64,000 nt of DNA from positions 62,001-126,000 of the forward strand of contig NZ_BSSA01000011.1 in assembly GCF_030268885.1 (NCBI RefSeq). The letters are read 5' to 3'. The position numbers and the translations under genes were made by a program. The stretch's first letter is position 1, and each line of letters starts with the position of its first letter. Below, piece by piece: positions 14,461 through 30,701 of this stretch. Under the pieces are notes generated by a model. The model was not told the origin of the DNA. It searched no databases and worked only from the letters and a program-made list of their open reading frames with translations. The DNA comes from Kitasatospora phosalacinea. GTDB taxonomy: Bacteria; Actinomycetota; Actinomycetes; Streptomycetales; Streptomycetaceae.

Positions 14461-15015
14461 ATGGCCAGGCCCGACAAGGCTGCCGACGTCGCCGAGATCA
14501 CGGACAAGTTCCGTGCCTCCAGCGCCGCCGTTCTGACCGAGTACCGCGGTCTCACGGTGAAGCAGCTGAAGACGCTGCGTCGCTCGCTCGGCGGCAACGC
14601 CGATTACGCCGTGGTGAAGAACACGCTGACCAAGATCGCGGCCAACGAGGCCGGGATCTCCGAGCTGGACGACCTGTTCGCCGGTCCGACGGCTGTCGCC
14701 TTCGTCACCGGTGACCCGGTGGAGTCGGCGAAGGCTCTGCGTGACTTCGCCAAGGAGAACCCTGCTCTCATCATCAAGGGCGGTGTCCTTGACGGTAAGG
14801 CGCTGTCCGCCGATGAGATCAAGAAGCTCGCGGACCTCGAGTCCCGCGAGGTGCTGCTCGCCAAGCTGGCGGGTGCCCTGAAGGCCAAGCCCTCCCAGGC
14901 TGCCGCCGTGTTCCAGGCGCTCCCGTCCAAGCTCGTTCGCACCGTGGAAGCGCTGCGCGAGAAGGTCGAGCAGGGCGGTGCCGGTACTCCGGCTCCCGCC
15001 GAGGACGCGGAGTAA
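14461..15015 (+). CDS. rplJ: 50S ribosomal protein L10
   Basis: A 184-residue base of the L7/L12 stalk that recruits translation factors. The N-terminal rRNA-binding domain has [24 protein letters not shown] and [14 protein letters not shown]. The C-terminal helix, with [16 protein letters not shown], carries the L12 dimer sites. The ATG is at 14461 with AAGGAGG 8 nt upstream. It is co-transcribed with rplL, 83 nt downstream, where extra ribosome loading yields the higher L7/L12 stoichiometry. Confidence 0.98.
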   Translation: MARPDKAADVAEITDKFRASSAAVLTEYRGLTVKQLKTLRRSLGGNADYAVVKNTLTKIAANEAGISELDDLFAGPTAVAFVTGDPVESAKALRDFAKENPALIIKGGVLDGKALSADEIKKLADLESREVLLAKLAGALKAKPSQAAAVFQALPSKLVRTVEALREKVEQGGAGTPAPAEDAE

Positions 15016-15098
15016 CCACTCCCGTCCCAGCGGGCCCGTAAGCACGCCCGCCAACCCGTACATCCGGCACCTGCCGATTTAGTGGAAGGACGCCAATC

Positions 15099-15482
15099 AT
15101 GGCGAAGCTCAGCACCGAGGACCTGCTCGAGCAGTTCGAGGGCATGACCCTGATCGAGCTCTCCGAGTTCGTGAAGGCCTTCGAGGAGAAGTTCGACGTC
15201 ACCGCCGCCGCCCCGGTCGCCGTTGCCGCCGCCGGTGGCCCGGCCGCCCCGGCCGAGGCCGCTGACGAGCAGGACGAGTTCGACGTCATCCTCGACGGCG
15301 CCGGCGACAAGAAGATCCAGGTCATCAAGGAGGTGCGCGCCCTCACCTCCCTCGGCCTGAAGGAGGCCAAGGACCTCGTCGACACCGCTGGTGCCAAGGT
15401 TCTGGAGAAGGTCGCCAAGGACGTCGCCGAGAAGGCGAAGGCCCAGCTCGAGGGCGCGGGCGCCAAGGTCACCGTCAAGTGA
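15099..15482 (+). CDS. rplL: 50S ribosomal protein L7/L12
   Basis: A 127-residue multicopy stalk protein that activates EF-G and EF-Tu GTP hydrolysis. The N-terminal dimerisation domain ([29 protein letters not shown]) is followed by the Ala/Pro hinge (residues ~35-55) and the C-terminal domain [25 protein letters not shown], then [11 protein letters not shown] and ending VTVK. The ATG is at 15099 with GTGGAAGGACGCC upstream. An 18-bp hairpin terminates the rplJL unit. Confidence 0.98.
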   Translation: MAKLSTEDLLEQFEGMTLIELSEFVKAFEEKFDVTAAAPVAVAAAGGPAAPAEAADEQDEFDVILDGAGDKKIQVIKEVRALTSLGLKEAKDLVDTAGAKVLEKVAKDVAEKAKAQLEGAGAKVTVK

Positions 15483-15512
15483 CCCGTTCCTCTCGCTGAG
15501 AGGTTCTCTTCC

Positions 15513-15550
15513 GGCCGGGCCGGCCACCCCTCGGGGTGGCCGGCCCGGCC
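15513..15550 (+). terminator. Terminator of rplJL
   Basis: GGCCGGGCCGGCCACCCC (15513-15530) pairs perfectly with GGGGTGGCCGGCCCGGCC (15533-15550). A smaller CTCTCGCTGAGAG hairpin lies just before it. Confidence 0.85.
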
Positions 15551-15921
15551 TGCTCGCGTTCCGGGCCCGCGGGCCGTTGCTCCTGATGGCCCACGCGGGA
15601 CTCGGCTCCTGTCGGCGTCCGGGGGTAGGGTGATCGCTGTCCGTCGGCCCCCGGGCGCAGGCAGCGTGTAACGCGGGGAGCGGTCCGGACGATGAGCAGG
15701 ACGAGGTCCACACCCTGGTGCGGGCCTTGACGAACAGCACGCGGCGCGCGATTCTCGAGGCGCGTGCCCAAGCGGAACCGCCGCCGATGCATATTCGGGG
15801 GCGGCACTGGGAAGGTTCCCGGTGACGCAGAAGTGGGTGCGACGGCCCGGCCGGTGAGGGATCACTGCCCGGGTTGTCGGTTGTACGGGAGGAGCGTCCG
15901 ATTCGGTCTCCGAATCAGGGC
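15551..15921. other. Long intergenic region upstream of the rpoB promoter
   Basis: About 370 nt without a supported gene between rplL and the rpoB promoter. Short frames here have no ribosome sites and no recognisable product. A comparable non-coding spacer occurs upstream of rpoB in other streptomycetes. Confidence 0.5.
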
Positions 15922-15950
15922 TTGCTAGCAGTGTCGCCTTTGGCTACACT
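15922..15950 (+). promoter_or_regulatory. Promoter of rpoBC
   Basis: TTGCTA (15922-15927), 17-nt spacer, TACACT (15945-15950). It predicts a leader of about 130 nt before rpoB. Confidence 0.7.
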
Positions 15951-16089
15951 GTCCCTTTGCGCTGCCTGTTAGCTGCTCCGTGACTCGTCGCCCGGAGCGG
16001 TCCCTGTCCTGACCTGGGGTTTTCACCCCTCGGCAAGGCCCGGCCGGTATGCGCGTAGTGAGCTCCGAGCCCTCGGAAGGACCCCCCTC

Positions 16090-19563
<3,474 letters not shown>

Positions 19564-19570
19564 CGGAGGT

Positions 19571-19599
19571 CGGGCCGACCCCTAGTCCGGGTCGGCCCG
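19571..19599 (+). terminator. Intra-operon hairpin between rpoB and rpoC
   Basis: CGGGCCGACCC and GGGTCGGCCCG form a perfect 11-bp stem with a 7-nt loop, 7 nt after the rpoB stop. Since rpoBC must be co-expressed, it is more likely an mRNA processing or partial termination element than a full terminator. Confidence 0.55.
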
Positions 19600-19662
19600 C
19601 CCCCAGGCCCCCCTCAGACCAACAGACAGACTCTCGAATCACGAAAGAGGGCTTGACGACCA

Positions 19663-23556
<3,894 letters not shown>

Positions 23557-23571
23557 TCCTCCGGTACGGAA

Positions 23572-23609
23572 CGCAGGGCGGTCACCCCGGTCGGGGTGGC
23601 CGCCCTGCG
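23572..23609 (+). terminator. Terminator of rpoBC
   Basis: CGCAGGGCGGTCACCCC pairs with GGGGTGGCCGCCCTGCG (one G-U) around GGTC. Outer GGAACG/CGTTCC can extend it. This closes the conserved rpo operon; the accessory block begins after it. Confidence 0.85.
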
Positions 23610-23721
23610 GCGTTCCCCAGGGGAGATCCCCCCGGGGAGGGAGGGGGGCGAACCCGCCGTGGGAGGGAGGCGGGCGGGGCGGGGGCGCCGGGAGACTGGT
23701 GGGCGTCGAGAGGAGGCCGCG

Positions 23722-24390
23722 GTGAAGCGGTGGGTGGGGGCGGTGGCCGTCGTGGGGCTGCTGGCGGGCGGGGCGGTCGGGTGCGGACCGTGGGACGACC
23801 GGAAGAGGACGGTGTCCTACGAGGTGCCCGGGCAGGTCACCGAGCTGCAGGTGGACGGCGAGGTCGGCGGGATCGAGGTGCGGGCCGGGGACGGGCCGGT
23901 GCAGGTGGTGGAGAAGCGCACCTGGCGGGACGAGGAGCCACGGGCCGCCCACGTGCTCGCCGGCGGGGTGCTGAAGCTGTCGTACTCCTGCTCGCAGTGC
24001 GGGATCGGCTACCAGGTGCGGGTGCCCGCCGGGACGGTGCTGCGGCTGAAGGAGACCACCGGCGGCATCCGGCTGCACGGCCTGAGCGGCGACGTCACCG
24101 CGGAGACGGTCACCGGCGGGGTGGAGGCGACCGGGCTGCGCAGCGCGAACGTCGTGCTGAAGGCCGAGACCGGCGGGGTGACGGCCCGGTTCGAGGCGGC
24201 GCCGGCCCGGGCCGAACTGCGCACCGGGACCGGCGGGGTGGAGCTGACCGTGCCCGCCGGACAGGCGTACGCGGTGGACGCGCACGCCGCGACGGGCGGC
24301 ACCGAGGTGAACGTCCCCTCGCAGGCCGGGGCCGCGCACGCGCTGGTCGCGCGGGCCGACACCGGCGGCGTGAAGGTCTCCGCCGACTGA
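23722..24390 (+). CDS. DUF4097-family beta-helix lipoprotein
   Basis: A 222-residue predicted lipoprotein. The signal peptide MKRWVGAVAVVGLLAGGAVGC ends at Cys21 after a plausible lipobox (AVGC). The mature part is a run of short repeated units each ending in TGG or GG with a following V/I: VGGIEVRAG, TTGGIRLHG, VTGGVEATG, ETGGVTARF, GTGGVELTV, ATGGTEVNV, DTGGVKVSA. This is the DUF4097/adhesin-like right-handed beta-helix pattern. Function unknown; in related proteins it is envelope-associated. The GTG at 23722 is chosen because AGAGGAGG lies 7-8 nt upstream and because it places the signal peptide at the start. Upstream in-frame codons read into low-complexity sequence. Confidence 0.8.
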   Translation: MKRWVGAVAVVGLLAGGAVGCGPWDDRKRTVSYEVPGQVTELQVDGEVGGIEVRAGDGPVQVVEKRTWRDEEPRAAHVLAGGVLKLSYSCSQCGIGYQVRVPAGTVLRLKETTGGIRLHGLSGDVTAETVTGGVEATGLRSANVVLKAETGGVTARFEAAPARAELRTGTGGVELTVPAGQAYAVDAHAATGGTEVNVPSQAGAAHALVARADTGGVKVSAD

Positions 24391-24491
24391 GCGCCAACTG
24401 TCGGTGCCGGGCCGTAGATTGAGCGGTGTCGGCAGGTGGCGAGGCCCGGCCGGCACCCCTCCGAACTCTGTGCCCGAAAGGGGCGTCGGCC

Positions 24492-25943
24492 ATGTCCGTC
24501 ACCGTTTCCGCGGACCCGCAGGTGACCTACCTGGAGCTCTCCGAGGACCAGGGGAGCGCCCACAAGTTCTACGAAGTCACGGTCGACGGAGCCGAGTTGA
24601 CGATCCGCTACGGGCGGATCGGCGAGAGCGGCACCACCAGGACCACGGTGTGCGCGAGCGCCGAGAAGGCCGCCGCGCAGGCCGCGAAGAAGATCGGCGA
24701 GAAGGTCCGCAAGGGCTACGCCCCGGCCGTCCGGGGCGTGCGCCGGCGCCGGGCCGTGACCCGGCGGCAGATCGCCTCCAGCCGCTCCACCGCCCGCCAG
24801 GCGCCGCTGCTGTGGCGCTTCCGCTCCGGCTCGCCCGCGTTCGGGGTGTACGTCGGCGAGGAGCACGCCTGGGTCGGCAACGAGCAGGGCGACGTCTACA
24901 CGCTGACCACCGACGGACAGGTCACCGGCCGGTTCGGGCTGCCCGACGGCGTCAAGTGCATCGTCGCCGACGACTGGTGGATCTACGCGGGCTGCGACGA
25001 CGGCAAGGTGTACGACCTCGGCGGGAAGGTGCCGCGGGTGGCGTACGAGATCGCCCAGGACGTGGACATCTACTGGCTGGACATCCACGACGGGGTGCTC
25101 GGCGTCGCCGACGAGCGCGGCGGGCTGACCACCGTCGACCACGAGGACGAGTTCCAGTGGCGGCGCAACGCCCAGGGCTCGGCCGGCTGGATGGTGCGCT
25201 GCGACGCCGAGTCGGTCTACCACGGCTGGTCGGCGGGCGTGGCCCGGTACGCCGGGCGCGGCGGCGAGCAGCTGTGGCACACCCGCACCAAGGGCGCGGT
25301 GCTGTTCGGCTGGCAGGAGAAGGACGAGGTGTTCGCGGGCACCTCGCAGGGCTGGGTGCACCGGCTGCGCAAGGCCGACGGCTCGGAGGCCGCCGCGTAC
25401 CGGTGCGACGCCGCGGTGTTCTCCTGCGCGGCCTCCCCCGACGGGGAGTTCGTGTTCGCGGGCGACAACCACTCGTCCGTCTACTGCTTCGCCGCGGACG
25501 GCACCCGGCTGTGGAAGCTCGGCACCGGCTGCGGCTCGGCGTACAGCATGCAGTACCGGGACGGGCGGCTGTACCTGGTCACCACCGACGGCTCGCTGGC
25601 CTGCCTGGACGCCTCCCAGGGCGCCGTGCGGGACGCCGAGCAGGGCACCCTGCCGGCCACCGCGGAGGTGAGCGGGGCGGGCGTCGAACGCGTCGCGGCG
25701 GGCGCCGAGCTGGAGACCGTCAGCGCCGGGGCGGCGGGCGCCGGGGGCGTCGAGGTGGAGTGCGTGGCCGAGGGCGGGCGGCTGCGGGTGCGGGTGGTGA
25801 CGCCCGGCTACGACGCCGCGCTGCGGGTGCAGTTCCCGAAGGACGTCCGGGTCGCCGGGGCCAGGTACCTGGTCGCCGAGGTGCGCCGGTCCGAGTCCGG
25901 CGGGTTCTACCGGGCGCGGGGGGAGATCAAGCGGCTGCTGTGA
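24492..25943 (+). CDS. WGR-domain / PQQ-like beta-propeller fusion protein
   Basis: A 483-residue cytoplasmic protein (no signal peptide). Residues ~10-80 form a WGR domain: KFYEVTVDGAELTIRYGRIG, with the WGR core as YGR, then TTRTTVCASAEKAAAQAAKKIGEKVRKGY. After a basic linker (RRRRAVTRRQIASSRST), residues ~110-380 form a WD40/PQQ-like propeller of repeats such as WVGNEQGDVYTLTTDGQV, WIYAGCDDGKVYDLGG, FAGTSQGWVHRL and FVFAGDNHSSVYCFAADGTRLWKL. A beta-rich C-terminal domain closes it. In eukaryotic PARPs the WGR domain contacts DNA ends and signals to the catalytic domain; the role of bacterial WGR proteins is not settled. ATG at 24492; an in-frame GTG at 24426 lacks a better ribosome site. 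Confidence 0.82.
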   Translation: MSVTVSADPQVTYLELSEDQGSAHKFYEVTVDGAELTIRYGRIGESGTTRTTVCASAEKAAAQAAKKIGEKVRKGYAPAVRGVRRRRAVTRRQIASSRSTARQAPLLWRFRSGSPAFGVYVGEEHAWVGNEQGDVYTLTTDGQVTGRFGLPDGVKCIVADDWWIYAGCDDGKVYDLGGKVPRVAYEIAQDVDIYWLDIHDGVLGVADERGGLTTVDHEDEFQWRRNAQGSAGWMVRCDAESVYHGWSAGVARYAGRGGEQLWHTRTKGAVLFGWQEKDEVFAGTSQGWVHRLRKADGSEAAAYRCDAAVFSCAASPDGEFVFAGDNHSSVYCFAADGTRLWKLGTGCGSAYSMQYRDGRLYLVTTDGSLACLDASQGAVRDAEQGTLPATAEVSGAGVERVAAGAELETVSAGAAGAGGVEVECVAEGGRLRVRVVTPGYDAALRVQFPKDVRVAGARYLVAEVRRSESGGFYRARGEIKRLL

Positions 25944-25953
25944 CGTCCTGACG

Positions 25954-26010
25954 CCCGCACGGGGGCGCGCCCGGCCGGGAGGGCCGGGGGCGCCCCCTCG
26001 CGCGTGCGGG
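25954..26010 (+). terminator. Terminator after the WGR gene
   Basis: The outer stem CCCGCACG/CGTGCGGG (25954-25961 with 26003-26010) encloses a GC-rich inner hairpin. It lies before the two-component system. Confidence 0.6.
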
Positions 26011-26053
26011 AGGGCCGTGCGGCGCCCGACCGGGATACGAGAGGATGCGCGGC

Positions 26054-27226
26054 ATGGGAGCGTGGGGGAAGCGGGCGGACGGGCTGCTGGCGTGGGGCCG
26101 GGCCCGGCCCTGGGCGGTGAACGGGCCGCTGGTGGCGCTCGCCGTCGGCGTCTCGCTGTGGGGGGTGTACACCGACCGGATCCCCTCCGAACGGCAGTGG
26201 TGGGCCTACGCGTTGGCGCTGGCCGGGTCGCTGCCGCTGTGGTGGCGCCAGCGGGCGCCGTGGGCGGTGGTGCTGGCCTGCGCGGTGCCCACCGCGGCGC
26301 TGTCGGCGTTCGCGCACTTCGCGATGCCGCAGATCCAGCTCGCCATGGCGATCGGCGTCTACACCGTCGCCGACCGCGGCCGGGACTGGCAGCGGGCCGT
26401 GCTGCTGACCGCCGTGGTGCTCGGCAACGTGCTGGGCACCCGGTCCTTCGGCGGCATGCTGTTCAGCCTGGTGGTGTCGGTCGGCAGCTTCGTGCTCGGC
26501 TCGCTGGTGCGGGAGCTGCGCCGACTGGCGGGCGTCGAGGCCGAACGGGCCCGGCAGGCCGGGCTGCGGGCGGCCAGCGACGCGGCCCGGGCGGTCGCCG
26601 AGGAGCGGGCCCGGATCGCCCGCGAGATGCACGACATCCTGGCCCACGCGGTCTCGCTGATGGTGGTCCAGGCCGAGGCCGGGCCGCTGGTGGTGCGCAG
26701 CAACCCCGACCGGGCGATCCGGGCGTTCGACGCCATCGCCGACTCCGGGCGCGACGCGATGGTCCAACTCCGGCGGGTGCTCGGCGTGTTGAAGGAGGAC
26801 GGGGCGGTTCCCGCGCTCGCCCCGCAGCCCCGGCTGGCGGAGCTCGCCGACGTGCTGCAGCGGGTCCGCGACTCCGGGGTCGCGGTCGACGCCGAGATCG
26901 AGGAGGCCGGGCCCGCCGAGGTGCAGGCCGCGGCCTTCCGGATCGTCCAGGAGGCGCTGACCAACGTGGTCAAGCACGCCGACGCCCGGCACGTCAGCGT
27001 CCGGGTCGCGGTCCGCGACGGCGCCCGGCTGCACGTCGAGGTCGCCGACGACGGCACCGGACCGGCCCCCGCTCCGGTCGGCGCGGGCGTCGACGGGCGC
27101 TCCGGCGGCCGCGGCCTGCTCTCCATCCGGGAGCGCGCCGCGGCCTGCGGCGGCAGCGCCGAGACCGGGCCCCGGCCGGGCCGCCCCGGCTACCTGGTGG
27201 CCGCCGTGCTGCCGCTCCATGCCTGA
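26054..27226 (+). CDS. Two-component sensor histidine kinase (HisKA_3, NarL-type partner)
   Basis: A 390-residue membrane kinase. Four to five hydrophobic segments lie in residues ~22-150, without an obvious extracellular sensor domain, so it may sense within the membrane. The dimerisation box AEERARIAREMHDILAHAV has His193 as phosphoacceptor. The HATPase_c domain has the N box FRIVQEALTNVVKHA, then VEVADDGTGPAP and GRGLLSIRERAAACGG. The start is taken at ATG 26054, with GAGG (26041-26044) 9 nt upstream. An ATG at 26045 would add three residues but leaves no room for the ribosome site. The response regulator starts 25 nt after the stop, so the two form one transcript. Confidence 0.92.
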   Translation: MGAWGKRADGLLAWGRARPWAVNGPLVALAVGVSLWGVYTDRIPSERQWWAYALALAGSLPLWWRQRAPWAVVLACAVPTAALSAFAHFAMPQIQLAMAIGVYTVADRGRDWQRAVLLTAVVLGNVLGTRSFGGMLFSLVVSVGSFVLGSLVRELRRLAGVEAERARQAGLRAASDAARAVAEERARIAREMHDILAHAVSLMVVQAEAGPLVVRSNPDRAIRAFDAIADSGRDAMVQLRRVLGVLKEDGAVPALAPQPRLAELADVLQRVRDSGVAVDAEIEEAGPAEVQAAAFRIVQEALTNVVKHADARHVSVRVAVRDGARLHVEVADDGTGPAPAPVGAGVDGRSGGRGLLSIRERAAACGGSAETGPRPGRPGYLVAAVLPLHA

Positions 27227-27251
27227 GCAGTTCACTAGAGGGGAACGAGAG

Positions 27252-27926
27252 TTGACCATCCGCGTGGTGATCGCCGACGACCAGGAGCTGGTCCGGGCCG
27301 GATTCGGCATGATCCTGGAGGCCCAGCCCGACATCGAGGTCGTCGCCGAGGCGGGCGACGGGCAGCAGGCCGTCGCGGCCGTCCGCGAACACGCCCCCGA
27401 CGTCCTGCTGCTGGACGTCCGGATGCCCGTCATGGACGGCCTGGAGGCCGCCCGCCGGGTCTGCGCCGACCACCCCGACTGCAAGGTGGTCATGCTGACC
27501 ACCTTCGACGTCGACGACTACGTCTTCGACGCGCTGTACGCCGGGGCCAGCGGCTTCCTGCTCAAGGACGTCCGCCGCGACGACCTCGTCCACGCCGTCC
27601 GGGTCGTCCACTCCGGCGAGGCGCTGCTCGCCCCGTCCGTCACCCGCCGGGTCATCGGCGAGGTCACCGCCCGCAAGGCCGCTGGCCCGCTGGCCCTCTC
27701 CCGGCCGCTCGGACGGCTCCTGGAGTCGCTCACCGCCCGGGAGTTGGAGACCCTGCGGCTGGTCGCCCGCGGCATGTCGAACGCCGAGATCGCCGCCGCC
27801 CTGGTGGTCAGCGAGCACACCGTCAAGACCCACGTCAGCAACCTCCTGCAGAAGCTCGGCCTGCGCGACCGCGTCCACGCCGTGGTGTTCGCCTACGAGG
27901 CGGGCGCGGTCACCGCGGGGGAGTAG
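27252..27926 (+). CDS. NarL/FixJ-family response regulator
   Basis: A 224-residue DNA-binding regulator partnering the upstream kinase. The receiver domain has IADDQELVRAGF and the phospho-acceptor Asp55 in LLLDVRMPVMDG, then VVMLTTFDVDDYVFDAL and GFLLKD. The C-terminal LuxR-type HTH reads LTARELETLRLVARGMSNAEIA, followed by VSEHTVKTHVSNLLQKLGLRDR. The start is taken at TTG 27252 (MTIRVVIADD, the usual family N-terminus) with AGAGGGGAACG upstream. An ATG at 27219 overlapping the kinase stop is possible but adds an atypical extension. Targets are unknown. Confidence 0.93.
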   Translation: MTIRVVIADDQELVRAGFGMILEAQPDIEVVAEAGDGQQAVAAVREHAPDVLLLDVRMPVMDGLEAARRVCADHPDCKVVMLTTFDVDDYVFDALYAGASGFLLKDVRRDDLVHAVRVVHSGEALLAPSVTRRVIGEVTARKAAGPLALSRPLGRLLESLTARELETLRLVARGMSNAEIAAALVVSEHTVKTHVSNLLQKLGLRDRVHAVVFAYEAGAVTAGE

Positions 27927-27932
27927 CCGACT

Positions 27933-27949
27933 CCTCCCCGCGGGGGAGG
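27933..27949 (+). terminator. Short hairpin after the two-component system
   Basis: CCTCCCC / GGGGGAGG with a GC loop, seven nucleotides after the stop; weak support as a terminator. Confidence 0.35.
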
Positions 27950-28044
27950 TCCGACTCTCACCGGCACGGGGGAGGTGTGCGGCGGCCCGCCGCGGCAGGG
28001 TTGGGGGTGTCGGAGAAGGCACACTCACAAGGGGGTCGGGGCAG

Positions 28045-28626
28045 ATGGTGACAAGGCGTCGGGCACTGGGATGGTCGGCCGGGCTGATGGCGGTGTACGG
28101 GGTGGTGCGACTGCTGCCGGGCTCGCGCGACGTGGGCGTCGGCTGGACGGTGGGGCACCTGGCGCTGTTCGCCGCCCTGGCCCTGCTGGGCGTCGGCCTG
28201 CACGAACTGTGGCGGCTGGGCGGCCGGGACTCGCGGTGGGGCCGGGCCTGGCTGGCGGCGGGCTGGGCGGGCGTCACCGCCGGGCTGGCCCAGGCCGGGA
28301 TCGACCTGTACGCGAACGCCGTCTCCGCCGACCGGGAGGCCCGCTCGGCGGTGTTCGACCGGGTCCGGTCCGTGCCGGGCGCGCAGCCGCTGGTGTACGA
28401 CGTGGTGCCGATGCTGCTGTACGTCGGCCTGATCGCGCTGCTGGTCCGGCTGGCCCTGCGGCGCGCCACCCCCTGGTGGAGCCCCGCCCTGGTGCTGCTG
28501 GGCACCCTGGCCATGGGCGCGTCCCTGGACTACCTGGCGGTCGGCGCGGCGCTGTACCTGGCCGCCTTCCTGCCGGTGATAACCGGTGGCCGCGGGCGGG
28601 TGCGGCCCGTACCCTCCGGGGCATGA
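28045..28626 (+). CDS. Integral membrane protein of unknown function
   Basis: A 193-residue protein with about five to six hydrophobic helices (near residues 9-24, 32-54, 68-88, 115-138, 146-162 and 163-180). A basic N-terminus MVTRRR suggests the first residues are cytoplasmic. No family is recognised. The start ATG has AAGGGGGTCGGGGCAG upstream. Its stop overlaps the ATG of the sirtuin gene (ATGA), so the two are translationally coupled. It therefore begins the operon membrane protein - sirtuin - P450 - ADP-ribosylglycohydrolase. Confidence 0.75.
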   Translation: MVTRRRALGWSAGLMAVYGVVRLLPGSRDVGVGWTVGHLALFAALALLGVGLHELWRLGGRDSRWGRAWLAAGWAGVTAGLAQAGIDLYANAVSADREARSAVFDRVRSVPGAQPLVYDVVPMLLYVGLIALLVRLALRRATPWWSPALVLLGTLAMGASLDYLAVGAALYLAAFLPVITGGRGRVRPVPSGA

Positions 28627-29372
28627 CCGGTAAGCGACCGCTGGTGGCGGTGTTGACGGGGGCGGGCATCTCCACGGACTCGGGGATCCCCGACTACCGC
28701 GGCCCGCAAGGGCTCTGGCAGCGCGACCCGAGCGCGCAGGAACTGGTGACGATCGGCCCGTACCTGGCGAGCCGCGAGGTGCGCCGCCGCTCCTGGCTGA
28801 TGCGGCGGGACGCCGGGGCGATCGGCGCCGCGCCCAACGCGGGCCACCGGGCACTGGTCGAACTGGAGCGCGCGGGCGTCCCGGTGCGGGTCCTCACCCA
28901 GAACGTGGACGGCCTGCACCAGGCCGCCGGGCTCCCGCCGCGGAAGGTGCTCGAACTGCACGGGACGGCCACCGAGGTGCAGTGCGTGCGCTGCCGGGCC
29001 ACCGGCCCGATGACGGAGGCCCTGGAGCGGGTCGCCGCGGGCGAGGACGACCCGGCCTGCGAGCAGTGCGGCGGCGTGCTGCGCCCGCGCACCGTGATGT
29101 TCGGCGAGGCGCTGGACGAGCGGGTGCTGCAGCAGGCCGACGCGATCGCCAGGAACTGCCAGGTGTTCCTGGCGGTCGGCAGTTCGCTGCAGGTGCACCC
29201 GGCCGCGCTGCTGCCGAAGATCGCGCTGGAGCACGACGCACGGCTGATCGTGGTCAACGGCGAACCCACGCCCTGGGACCGGGCCGCGCACGAGGTGATC
29301 CGGACACCGATCTCGCAGGCGCTCCCGGAGCTGGTGGCCCGCCTGGTGGACGGCGACCTGTCCGAGGTCTGA
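28623..29372 (+). CDS. Sir2-family NAD-dependent protein deacylase
   Basis: A 249-residue sirtuin. The NAD-binding motifs are [17 protein letters not shown] (11-26), TQNVDGLH (92-99), catalytic His113 in [22 protein letters not shown] and VNGEPTPWD. The zinc ribbon is CVRC (121-124) and CEQC (146-149). The enzyme removes acyl groups from lysines, consuming NAD+ and yielding O-acyl-ADP-ribose plus nicotinamide; some bacterial sirtuins also ADP-ribosylate. The ATG overlaps the stop of the membrane protein gene by 4 nt. Downstream in the same direction are a P450 and an ADP-ribosylglycohydrolase, so its ADP-ribose products may be handled locally; this is inference. Substrate proteins are unknown. 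Confidence 0.93.
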   Translation: MTGKRPLVAVLTGAGISTDSGIPDYRGPQGLWQRDPSAQELVTIGPYLASREVRRRSWLMRRDAGAIGAAPNAGHRALVELERAGVPVRVLTQNVDGLHQAAGLPPRKVLELHGTATEVQCVRCRATGPMTEALERVAAGEDDPACEQCGGVLRPRTVMFGEALDERVLQQADAIARNCQVFLAVGSSLQVHPAALLPKIALEHDARLIVVNGEPTPWDRAAHEVIRTPISQALPELVARLVDGDLSEV

Positions 29373-29461
29373 CCGCCCTCCCCGGGCGGGGGCCGGTCCG
29401 GGACGGGGCGGGGGTGGGCGGCCGACGTAGCATGGCGGCCCGACGACCAGGGAGGACCCCC

Positions 29462-30673
29462 GTGACGACCGACGCCTTCGACCCCTGGTCGGCCGAGTTC
29501 GTGGCCCACCCCTACCCCGCGTACGCCGCCCTGCGCGAACGGGCGCCCGTCCACCACCACGAGCCGACCGGGCAGTGGCTGGTATCCCGGTACGCCGACG
29601 TCAACGCGCTGCTGCGGGACCGTCGGCTCGGCCGCACCTACACCCACCGCTTCACCCACGAGGAGTTCGGCCGCCCCGCGCCCGATCCGGCGCACGAGCC
29701 GTTCCACACCCTCAACGACCACGGGCTGCTCGACCTGGAGGGCCCCGACCACGCCCGGATCCGCCGCCTGGTCGCCAAGGCCTTCACCCCGCGCACGGTC
29801 GAGTCGCTGCGCCCCACCGTCCGGCGCCTCGCCGCCGAACTCGTCGACGGCCTGCTCGCCGACGGCGGCGGCGACCTGATCGCGCGGGTCGCCGAACCGC
29901 TGCCGGTCGCCGTGATCGCCGAGATGCTCGGCATCCCCGCCCCCGACCGGCACCTGCTGCGCCCCTGGTCCGCCGACATCACCGGCATGTTCGAACTCGA
30001 CCCCAGCCCGGAGACCGCCCGCCGCGCCGTCACCGCCAGCCTCGAGTTCTCGGCCTACCTGCGGGAGTTGATCCGCAAGCGGCGCGCCGAACCCGGCCCC
30101 GACCTGATCAGCGCCCTGGCCCTGGCCGCCGAGGACGGGCAGGTGCTCAGCGAGCAGGAGACGGTCTCCACCTGCGTCCTGCTGCTCAACGCGGGCCACG
30201 AGGCCACCGTCAACACCACCGGCAACGGCTGGCTCGCCCTGTTCCGCAACCCCGACCAACTCGCCCGGCTGCGCGGCGCGGTGGACGAACTGCTGCCCAC
30301 CGCCGTCGAGGAACTCATGCGGTACGACACCCCGCTGCAGATGTTCGAGCGCTGGGTGCTGGACGACGTCGAGGTCGGCGGCACGACCGTTCCGCGCGGT
30401 GCGGAGGTGGCGCTGCTGTTCGGCTCCGCCAACCGCGACCCCGCCCGCTTCACCGACCCCGACCGGCTCGACCTCGGCCGCACCGACAACCCGCACCTCA
30501 GCTTCGGCGCCGGAATCCACTTCTGCCTCGGCGCCCCGCTCGCCAGAATGGAACTCACCGAGTCCTACGGCGCACTGCTCCGCAAGGCCCCCGGGCTACG
30601 GCTGCTGCGCGAGCCCGACTGGCGCCCCGGCTACGTGATCCGCGGGCTGGAACAGCTACTGGTCGAGGTCTGA
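29462..30673 (+). CDS. Cytochrome P450 monooxygenase
   Basis: A 403-residue soluble bacterial class I P450. Visible signatures are AGHEAT in the I helix (244-249; the oxygen-activating A-G-x-x-T pattern), ExxR in the K helix (Glu284-Arg287) and the haem loop [17 protein letters not shown] with axial Cys355. The Arg in ANRDPARF and the PERF-like region also agree. No ferredoxin or ferredoxin reductase gene lies nearby, so electrons must come from elsewhere. The GTG start at 29462 has GGGAGGACCCCC upstream. The next gene begins 28 nt after the stop. The substrate is unknown, and no biosynthetic cluster surrounds it. Confidence 0.93.
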   Translation: MTTDAFDPWSAEFVAHPYPAYAALRERAPVHHHEPTGQWLVSRYADVNALLRDRRLGRTYTHRFTHEEFGRPAPDPAHEPFHTLNDHGLLDLEGPDHARIRRLVAKAFTPRTVESLRPTVRRLAAELVDGLLADGGGDLIARVAEPLPVAVIAEMLGIPAPDRHLLRPWSADITGMFELDPSPETARRAVTASLEFSAYLRELIRKRRAEPGPDLISALALAAEDGQVLSEQETVSTCVLLLNAGHEATVNTTGNGWLALFRNPDQLARLRGAVDELLPTAVEELMRYDTPLQMFERWVLDDVEVGGTTVPRGAEVALLFGSANRDPARFTDPDRLDLGRTDNPHLSFGAGIHFCLGAPLARMELTESYGALLRKAPGLRLLREPDWRPGYVIRGLEQLLVEV

Positions 30674-30701
30674 GGACCGAGGTTCGAAGAAGGGGCGCAC
30701 G

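Noticed and set aside
15513-15550. Long perfect palindromes considered as integration or recombination sites
   Set aside because: They sit directly after stop codons of operons and are best explained as terminators; no integrase or direct repeats are near.
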